NCBI GenBank assembly: GCA_019636475.1
Contig: JAHBXN010000011.1
Location: 1-64,000, forward strand
Length of the DNA stretch: 64,000 nt
Reading direction: 5' to 3'
Source: Phycisphaerae bacterium
GTDB taxonomy: Bacteria; Planctomycetota; Phycisphaerae; UBA1845; UTPLA1
Made by a program: the position numbers and the translations under genes. The notes under the pieces were generated by a model. That model had not been told where the DNA came from and searched no databases. It saw only the letters and a list, made by a program, of their open reading frames with translations. Of the stretch, positions 58,517 through 64,000 are shown one piece after another. Positions within the stretch are counted from its first letter, which is position 1; each line of letters begins with the position of its first letter.

Positions 58517-61500
58517 ATGCTGAATGCAATCATTGAATGGTCGCTACGGTATCGCTTTCTCGTCATCGCACTGACCGCGTTGGTCGTCATTACGGGCGCA
58601 TTCTCGGCTGCGCATCTTCCGGTTGACGCGTTTCCGGACACGACGCCTGTGCAGGTGCAGATCAACACCGTTGCGCCGGCCTTGACGCCACTGGAGATCG
58701 AACAGCAGATCACGTTTCCGGTGGAACAGTCCATCAGCGGCCTGAAGTCGCTCAAGGAAGTCCGGTCGCTTTCGAAGTTCGGACTGTCGCAAGTCACGGT
58801 CATTTTTGAGGACGGCGTCGACATTTACTTTGCGCGGCAGCTCGTGATGGAGCGGTTGGGCACGGTTGACCTGCCCGAGGGCCTGCCAAGCCCGACGATG
58901 GGCCCGGTAGCGACGGGACTCGGTGAAGTGTTCCACTACATCTTGACCAGCCAGACACGCAGCCTGAGTGAACTGCGTACGATTCAGGACTGGATTGTCA
59001 AGCCGCAATTGCGAAGCGTTTCGGGCGTCGCGGAAGTCAATAGCTGGGGTGGTCGTGAGCGCCAGTACCAGGTCGTCGTCGATCCCGCCCGATTGCTGAA
59101 GTATGATCTGACGCTCCTCGACGTCTTCGAGGCCCTGCGGCGAAACAACATGAATGTCGGCGGCGGCAACATCACCAGAGCCGGCGAATCACTGTTAGTG
59201 CAGGGCGTCGGGTTGCTCACAACGCTTGAGCAGGTCGAAGAAGTCGTCATAAAGTCCGAGGATGGCGTGCCGGTGTACATACGCGACCTCGGCCGAGTCG
59301 TTGACGGTCACGAGATTCGCCGAGGCGCCGTCACCTACGCCGGCCAAGGTGAAGCGGTGCTCGGGCTCGGCTTTATGCTGATGGGCGAAAACACGCGCGA
59401 AGTCACCGAACGCATGAAGGCGCGAATGGAGGAGATTCGCCCATCGTTGCCGGAAGATGTCAACGTAACCGCGGTGTACGATCGCACGGAACTGGTCGAC
59501 CACGTCCTTCACACTGTGCAGACGAATCTGGTCGAGGGCGCAATCCTCGTCATAGCTGTGCTCTTTGTTTTCCTAGGAAACCTGCGAGCCGGGCTGATTG
59601 TCGCCGCGGCCATACCCTTGTCGATGCTGTTCGCCGCCAATTGCATGCTTCAAGCGGGTATCGCGGGCAGCTTGATGAGCCTGGGAGCGATAGACTTTGG
59701 CTTGATCGTAGACAGTTCGGTCATTCAGATCGAGAACAGCGTACGGCACCTTGCACATGATGGGGGCAAGCGGTCGCGAATTGACGTGGTGCGCGACGCC
59801 GCTATCGAAGTTCGTAAGCCTACGATGTTCGGCGAACTGATTATCATGATCGTCTATCTGCCGATCCTGACGCTGGAGGGGATTGAAGGAAAGCTGTTTC
59901 GCCCAATGGCACTCACCGTCATCTTTGCCCTGATCGGATCGCTCGTGCTGTCGCTTACGTTGATGCCCGTACTCGCCAGCCTGCTGCTACCGAGGAAGCC
60001 GCGCGAGCGAGACCCCATTTTGGTTCGGGCTGCAAAGCGAGTCTATACACCGGCCTTGGACTTTGTGCTACGCCATCGCGTGCTGGTACTTTCGGCTGTA
60101 GCGATCGCACTCGCCGGTGGGGTCTTTCTGGGGTCTCGACTCGGAACGGTGTTCATTCCTCGGTTATCCGAAGAGGCGCTGGTCATCAACACGGTACGTC
60201 TGGCGGGCGTCTCAGTGGATGAGTCAGTCCGGTATGGAACGCAACTAGAGAAACTCATGTTGGCAGAGTTTCCGGATGAAATCCTGCACATCTGGTCACG
60301 AACCGGAACAGCCGAAGTTGCAACAGATCCCATGGGACTTGAATTGACAGACGTGTTCCTGACCCTCAAGCCTCGTGATGAATGGACCCGGGCCGGCACA
60401 CAGGCGGAGCTCGTCGAGCAAATGGAGACAGTGCTTGCCGGAATGCCCGCGATGCGCGCTATCTTCACGCAACCCATCGAAATGCGCGTCAATGAAATGG
60501 TGGCGGGCATACGCAGCGATCTCGGGATCAAGGTCTTCGGTGATGATTTTGAAGCTCTGAAATCGATTGGCGATGAAATCGCTGGACTGTTGGAACGCGT
60601 GCCGGGCGCGAGCGATGTGACGGTCGAGCAGGTCACGGGGCAGCCCCTATTGGAAATCCGCGTGCGACAGAATCAACTGGCACGCTACGGGATTTCCGCC
60701 GGCGACGTGCTCGATTTTATAGCCTCGATCGGCAACCTCCAGATGGGTGAAATCCGACAGGGTCAAGTACGATTTCCGCTGACGGTCCGACTTCCAGACG
60801 AGTATCGAACGGATCCAGAGCGGGTCGGCAACCTGCTGATTCCTACTGCGTCGGGCGAGCGCCTGCCGCTGTATCGGCTTGCAGAATTACGCATCACGGA
60901 AGGGCCGTCCACCATCAACCGCGAATGGAGCAAACGCCGCCTTATCGTGCAGTGCAACGCCCGTGGTAGAGATATCGGCGGCCTCGTGAAGGATGTCGAG
61001 GAGCGGATTGCCTCCGAGGTGGTACTCCCGACCGGTTACTACGTACGATTCGGCGGTCAATTCGAGCATCTGGAACGCGCGAGTCGTCGGTTGATGATCG
61101 TCGTTCCGCTGGCCTTGCTGCTGATATTCCTACTCTTATATCTGACCTACGGACGAGTGATGGACGTGATTCGAATATTCATGACGCTGCCCCTTGCCGC
61201 GATCGGGGGCATAGTCGCCCTACACCTTCGAGACATGCCCTTTAGCGTGTCGGCCGGCGTTGGATTCGTGGCCATGTCGGGCGTCTCGGTTCTCGGCGAT
61301 ATGGTGTTTGTCTCGTTTCTGCGCGGGCTGATGGAACAGGGCAGGAGTCTCCGCGATGCCATCCGTGAGGCAGCCCTCACGAGGATTCGGCCTGTTCTGA
61401 TGACAGGATTGGTCGCCAGTCTCGGGTTTGTTCCCATGGCGCTGAATACCGGCGTCGGCGCGGAAGTGCAGCGGCCGCTGGCGACAGTCGTGATCGGCTG

Positions 61501-61591
61501 CGTCGTCACGTCGACATTCCTGACTCTCTTGGTGCTCCCCGTGTTCTACTCAGCGCTCGGGCGGGACCGCAATCCTCAGAGGGCTAACTAG
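58517..61591 (+). CDS. Heavy-metal RND efflux pump (CusA/CzcA-like) 2
   Basis: A 1024-residue HME-type pump. PVDAFPDTTPVQVQINTVAP, porter-domain repeats, TM4 relay GAIDFGLIVDSSVIQIENSV, GVSVLGDMVFVSFL and RPLATVVIGCVVTSTFLTLL. Unlike pump 1 it has no His-rich insertion and its usual length. It starts 7 bases after the finger adaptor. It has no own channel gene, so it likely uses the one at 43.5 kb or an unseen TolC. Specificity unknown; GMDC-like ligands are not visible. Confidence 0.92.
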   Translation: MLNAIIEWSLRYRFLVIALTALVVITGAFSAAHLPVDAFPDTTPVQVQINTVAPALTPLEIEQQITFPVEQSISGLKSLKEVRSLSKFGLSQVTVIFEDGVDIYFARQLVMERLGTVDLPEGLPSPTMGPVATGLGEVFHYILTSQTRSLSELRTIQDWIVKPQLRSVSGVAEVNSWGGRERQYQVVVDPARLLKYDLTLLDVFEALRRNNMNVGGGNITRAGESLLVQGVGLLTTLEQVEEVVIKSEDGVPVYIRDLGRVVDGHEIRRGAVTYAGQGEAVLGLGFMLMGENTREVTERMKARMEEIRPSLPEDVNVTAVYDRTELVDHVLHTVQTNLVEGAILVIAVLFVFLGNLRAGLIVAAAIPLSMLFAANCMLQAGIAGSLMSLGAIDFGLIVDSSVIQIENSVRHLAHDGGKRSRIDVVRDAAIEVRKPTMFGELIIMIVYLPILTLEGIEGKLFRPMALTVIFALIGSLVLSLTLMPVLASLLLPRKPRERDPILVRAAKRVYTPALDFVLRHRVLVLSAVAIALAGGVFLGSRLGTVFIPRLSEEALVINTVRLAGVSVDESVRYGTQLEKLMLAEFPDEILHIWSRTGTAEVATDPMGLELTDVFLTLKPRDEWTRAGTQAELVEQMETVLAGMPAMRAIFTQPIEMRVNEMVAGIRSDLGIKVFGDDFEALKSIGDEIAGLLERVPGASDVTVEQVTGQPLLEIRVRQNQLARYGISAGDVLDFIASIGNLQMGEIRQGQVRFPLTVRLPDEYRTDPERVGNLLIPTASGERLPLYRLAELRITEGPSTINREWSKRRLIVQCNARGRDIGGLVKDVEERIASEVVLPTGYYVRFGGQFEHLERASRRLMIVVPLALLLIFLLLYLTYGRVMDVIRIFMTLPLAAIGGIVALHLRDMPFSVSAGVGFVAMSGVSVLGDMVFVSFLRGLMEQGRSLRDAIREAALTRIRPVLMTGLVASLGFVPMALNTGVGAEVQRPLATVVIGCVVTSTFLTLLVLPVFYSALGRDRNPQRAN

Positions 61592-61763
61592 CGGGACGTC
61601 TTTCAAGGGGCCGACCATTAAACGCCCGCGGATCACAGCTCAGTGCCTCATCAGTGTCGATTCGGGTCGGTGCCTACGGGCGTTTTGAGTTCGTGTACGT
61701 GGCCGTAACAAGCTACCGCGTAAGGATTTAGAGTCAATCACTCCGATCTCTTCCTGGCGTCTC

Positions 61764-61795
61764 TTGACCTTACATGTAGGTATAAGGTGTATACT
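61764..61795 (+). promoter_or_regulatory. MerR-type promoter with operator
   Basis: TTGACC (61764-61769) and TATACT (61790-61795) are 20 bases apart, the long spacing typical of MerR-activated promoters. Between them ACCTTA (61767-61772) and TAAGGT (61783-61788) form the operator dyad. It drives the MerR gene at 61811 and the two genes after it. Confidence 0.75.
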
Positions 61796-61810
61796 TAGCG
61801 AGGTGAAACC

Positions 61811-62236
61811 ATGAGAACGCAAAACGCGGGACAACTAACCATCGGCGAGACAGCCCAATCGGCGGGCGTGGCCACCACGACGCTGAGGTACTACGAGCGC
61901 AAGGGGCTCCTTTCGCCGACCGACCGCAGCCGGGCGGGCTACCGCCTGTACGACAATAGCGCCGTCGAGCGACTGGAGTTCATCCGCGCGGCACAGGCCG
62001 TCGGATTCACGCTGGACGACATCCGCGCGCTACTGCAGTTGAACGGGGACTCGCCCTGCAAGCAAGTGCAGGCGCTGATCGGGCGGCGGATGGCCGAGGT
62101 CGATGAGAAGCTCGCCGACCTGCGCCGCGTGCGAGCCACGCTGGCCGACGCGCTTGAGCGCTGCCGCAAATCGAAGAAAGGGTGCGCCGTCGTGGCGGAC
62201 TTGAAACGGAAACGCGGAATACGGAGATCGAACTGA
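61811..62236 (+). CDS. MerR-family heavy-metal regulator
   Basis: A 141-residue MerR-type activator. Winged helix (LTIGETAQSAGVATTTLRYY, ERKGLLSPTDRSRAGYRLYD), coiled coil, and a C-terminal Cys set: SPCKQVQ, then RCRKSKKGCAV. Mercury MerR uses three Cys; here the spacing of the last two is 7, so the metal (Hg, or another soft metal) is uncertain. It sits behind its own operator and overlaps the next gene (TGATG), so it activates the downstream Cys-rich and MerT-like genes. Confidence 0.9.
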   Translation: MRTQNAGQLTIGETAQSAGVATTTLRYYERKGLLSPTDRSRAGYRLYDNSAVERLEFIRAAQAVGFTLDDIRALLQLNGDSPCKQVQALIGRRMAEVDEKLADLRRVRATLADALERCRKSKKGCAVVADLKRKRGIRRSN

Positions 62237-62553
62237 TGAGTACACTCAGGCCACTCACGCTGGCTTTCGCCGCCGCCGTTGGACTTGTTGCCGTCGCGGG
62301 CATCGTGCTGGCACAGTCGCGCGCCGAGCGCCCGGACTGTCCTGGTAAGATCACCTGTCCACAGACGGGCGAGATCGTTTGCCGGGACGAATGCCCGACC
62401 GTCGATCCGAACCGTCCTGACTGCCCAGGTCGGATCGTCTGTCCGTTGACTGGGGACCTAGTTTGCAAGGATCGCTGCCCGCTCCACAAGAGCGGCGCGA
62501 CAGCCGACGCACCACAGGCCGAGGTGCCGCCCTGCTGCGCCAGGAAAGGTTGA
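62236..62553 (+). CDS. Secreted protein with two Cys-rich repeats
   Basis: A 105-residue protein from ATG 62236, overlapping the MerR stop. A hydrophobic N-terminal signal (LTLAFAAAVGLVAVAGIVLA) is followed by two near-identical blocks, RPDCPGKITCPQTGEIVC-RDECP and RPDCPGRIVCPLTGDLVC-KDRCP, then CPLH and a CCARKG end. Pattern C-PG-x-I-x-C-P-x-TG-x2-V-C-x-D-x-C-P. The placement under MerR suggests a periplasmic metal-binding protein. No known family recognised. Confidence 0.72.
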   Translation: MSTLRPLTLAFAAAVGLVAVAGIVLAQSRAERPDCPGKITCPQTGEIVCRDECPTVDPNRPDCPGRIVCPLTGDLVCKDRCPLHKSGATADAPQAEVPPCCARKG

Positions 62554-62598
62554 TCGCGATCGGGCCAATCGCACTCAGGCCGCGTCAGAGGAACACAC

Positions 62599-63771
62599 AT
62601 GCCGCGTTGCCCTCAATGTGGGAACAATGGAAGTAAGGTTAGGCGCGTGACGCTCGTAAGCCTGCTCCGCCCGAAGTGCAGGGAGGACATCGGGGACGAC
62701 CCCTACCATGTGTGCTCCACGCCGGAATGTGGGACGGTCTACTTTGGCGCCGACGGCGCCACCGCCTTCGACAAGACCGACCTCTCTGTACGGTTCGGAT
62801 TGAAGGAGACCGCACCGCCCCGTCCGGTGTGCTACTGCTTCGACCACAGCATCGAGGAAATCCACGAGGAGATACTCCAGACGGGTCTATCGACGGTGCT
62901 GGACAGCATCAAGACGGCGATGAAGGGGCCGGGTTGCCGCTGCGAATACATGAATCCGATGGGCGGCTGCTGCCTGAGGAGCGTGCAGGAAGTCGTGGAG
63001 CAGGGGTTCAGACTTGCTGGCCGCGAGGATGGGTCGGCACGACGCGGTCTCGGCGACCGCGAGGACTGCTGCGTTTCCGGTGCTGCACATAAGAAACTGA
63101 CGGACAGGGCCCGCGAGGATAGCTGCCGGACATTATCTGGCGCGCACGGCGTCGAAGTGCCCAGTCGCCGGGCGGGCGTTGTCGCGGCGGGCGGGTCGGT
63201 GCTGGCTGCGATCCTCTCGTCGGCCTGCTGCTGGCTCCCGCTGGTTCTGATCGCGTTCGGTGTGTCGGCGGCGGGCGTAGCCGGGTTCTTCGAGGCGTAC
63301 CGACTCTACTTCATCACGGGCGCGCTCGTTTTCCTGAGCTTCGGGTTCTACACAGTCTACTTCCGTCGGGCAACCTGCGCTCCGGACTTCGACTGCGCGG
63401 CCCCCAACCGGAGGCTGCGTGCGGTCAACCGAATCATGCTGTGGACGGCCACGGGCTTGGTCGGCGCGTTCGTGCTCTTCCCGAACTATGTCGGCTACCT
63501 GTTCGCGGCTCCGACATCGCAGAGTGCTCTCGCACCGGATGTACCCCTCGCCACGGCCAAGTTCCGTATCGAAGGGATGACCTGCGACGGATGCGCGACC
63601 GGGCTGCGCGCGGCGCTGGCCAAGCTCCCGAATGTGGCGTCCGTCGAGGTTGACTACCCGACCAAGACGGCGGTGGTTCGGTACGCCGCCGGCAGTCCGC
63701 GTGCCGCCGATCAGGTGGTTGAGGCAATGATTGCCGCTGGCTACGCCACCACGTTGTTGGAGCATCAATGA
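62599..63771 (+). CDS. CopZ-like / MerT-like / MerP-like fusion protein
   Basis: A 390-residue protein (AGAGGA site, ATG 62599). Residues ~1-140 look like the zinc-ribbon plus [2Fe-2S]-type CopZ domain (CPQCGN, CSTPECG, CYCFDHS, CRCEYMNPMGGCCL). Residues ~190-300 have MerT-like helices with SSACCWLPLVLIAFG and AYRLYFITGALVFLSFGFYT. Residues ~320-390 form an HMA domain FRIEGMTCDGCATGLRAAL (GMTCxxC) like MerP. Known MerT imports mercuric ion and MerP delivers it; the CopZ part could accept metal in the cytoplasm. It follows the MerR gene, but no MerA reductase is inside this window. Confidence 0.85.
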   Translation: MPRCPQCGNNGSKVRRVTLVSLLRPKCREDIGDDPYHVCSTPECGTVYFGADGATAFDKTDLSVRFGLKETAPPRPVCYCFDHSIEEIHEEILQTGLSTVLDSIKTAMKGPGCRCEYMNPMGGCCLRSVQEVVEQGFRLAGREDGSARRGLGDREDCCVSGAAHKKLTDRAREDSCRTLSGAHGVEVPSRRAGVVAAGGSVLAAILSSACCWLPLVLIAFGVSAAGVAGFFEAYRLYFITGALVFLSFGFYTVYFRRATCAPDFDCAAPNRRLRAVNRIMLWTATGLVGAFVLFPNYVGYLFAAPTSQSALAPDVPLATAKFRIEGMTCDGCATGLRAALAKLPNVASVEVDYPTKTAVVRYAAGSPRAADQVVEAMIAAGYATTLLEHQ

Positions 63772-63773
63772 AA

Positions 63774-63789
63774 CCAAGCCGGCGCTTGG
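63774..63789. terminator. Weak hairpin after the fusion gene
   Basis: CCAAGC-CGGC-GCTTGG begins two bases after the fusion gene's stop. A 6-bp stem with no T run; perhaps a weak terminator or mRNA end stabiliser. Confidence 0.35.
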
Positions 63790-63926
63790 ACTGATCGTGG
63801 GCTAATGCTAATCGCCGGTGATTGAATGCCAATGGACTCGCGACGTGCAATTCGACCACGGTTCTACGGCGAAGAAACGCGTCGAAATGCGTCAACCTGC
63901 AAATCCGACGAATCCCGCTAAGTAGG

Positions 63927-64000
63927 AGTCGAGCGGGGTATCGGCTCTACGACGATCGGACCGTGGAGCGGCTCCGATTCATCCGCTCAGCTCAAGCGAT
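63927..64000 (+). pseudogene. MerR-like fragment running off the window
   Basis: This frame reads SRAGYRLYDDRTVERLRFIR then SAQA, nearly the same as residues ~38-62 of the MerR at 61.8 kb (SRAGYRLYDNSAVERLEFIR). Upstream (63855-63926) only a degraded, frame-shifted match is seen (RFYGEET in another frame), and no start or ribosome site. It could be a decayed copy or a regulator whose 5' end was replaced. Its fate beyond 64000 is unseen. Confidence 0.5.

Noticed and set aside
63133-63777. Minus-strand 214-codon frame
   Set aside because: Antisense of the CopZ-MerT-MerP fusion.

Overview
The window looks like a GC-rich chromosome segment from a planctomycete (Planctomycetota, perhaps Phycisphaerae-like). 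This is an inference from gene content. Two loci pair an ECF-type sigma factor with a Ser/Thr kinase that has C-terminal WD40-like repeats. Two secreted proteins carry dockerin-like motifs of the GDxNxDGxVDxxD type. A small hypothetical family (47.2 kb) and a DDE transposase family that I associate with this phylum are also present. No rRNA is present. There is one tRNA, a tRNA-Pro(TGG).

Layout. (1) 1-9.3 kb, chromosomal-looking: a partial secreted RHS/YD-repeat protein, a 42-bp tandem palindromic repeat next to a DDE transposase that lacks a normal start, a sigma/kinase operon, and a GmhA-like isomerase. (2) 9.8-42.96 kb, an integrative mobilizable or conjugative element. A serine recombinase reads antisense into tRNA-Pro, and its last ~40 codons are the tRNA and its upstream region. 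Behind it, in one operon on the minus strand, lie small genes, a membrane protein, a VirD4/TraG-like ATPase, a DUF1232-like membrane protein and a ParB-like protein. Further modules are a sigma/kinase cargo pair, a tyrosine recombinase, a MobF (TrwC-like) relaxase, a row of small accessory genes with an orphan DNA methyltransferase, a HEPN-like gene broken by one stop codon, a ParA/partner/RepA replicon with an iteron-type origin, an HNH endonuclease, and a very large methyltransferase-helicase resembling DarB-type antirestriction proteins. No VirB-type mating-pair genes are visible, so the element may be mobilizable rather than self-transmissible, or those genes lie elsewhere. The far attachment site was not found.

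(3) 43-64 kb, a metal-resistance island, all on the plus strand. It has two heavy-metal RND systems. The first is outer-membrane factor, small lipoprotein, adaptor and pump; the second is adaptor and pump only. Between them are a His-rich periplasmic protein, a P1B-type ATPase and small lipoproteins. A MerR regulator with its own operator follows, then a Cys-rich two-repeat secreted protein and a fusion of CopZ-like, MerT-like and MerP-like domains. Three items here look little described: a pair of secreted Cys-rich proteins sharing the core AGVL and the C-terminal ending SD[LV]PLLI, each just upstream of an RND gene set; an adaptor carrying six CxxH/CxxC finger-like modules; and the CopZ-MerT-MerP fusion.

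How it fits together. The recombinases, relaxase, coupling protein, ParA/RepA and antirestriction gene would let the element excise, move, replicate and establish. The metal island is probably its cargo or a neighbouring island. It would bind metal in the periplasm (Cys- and His-rich proteins, finger-bearing adaptor), export cytoplasmic metal (P-type ATPase) and expel it across the envelope (RND pumps sharing one outer-membrane factor). All assignments come from reading the sequence; no database search was run.
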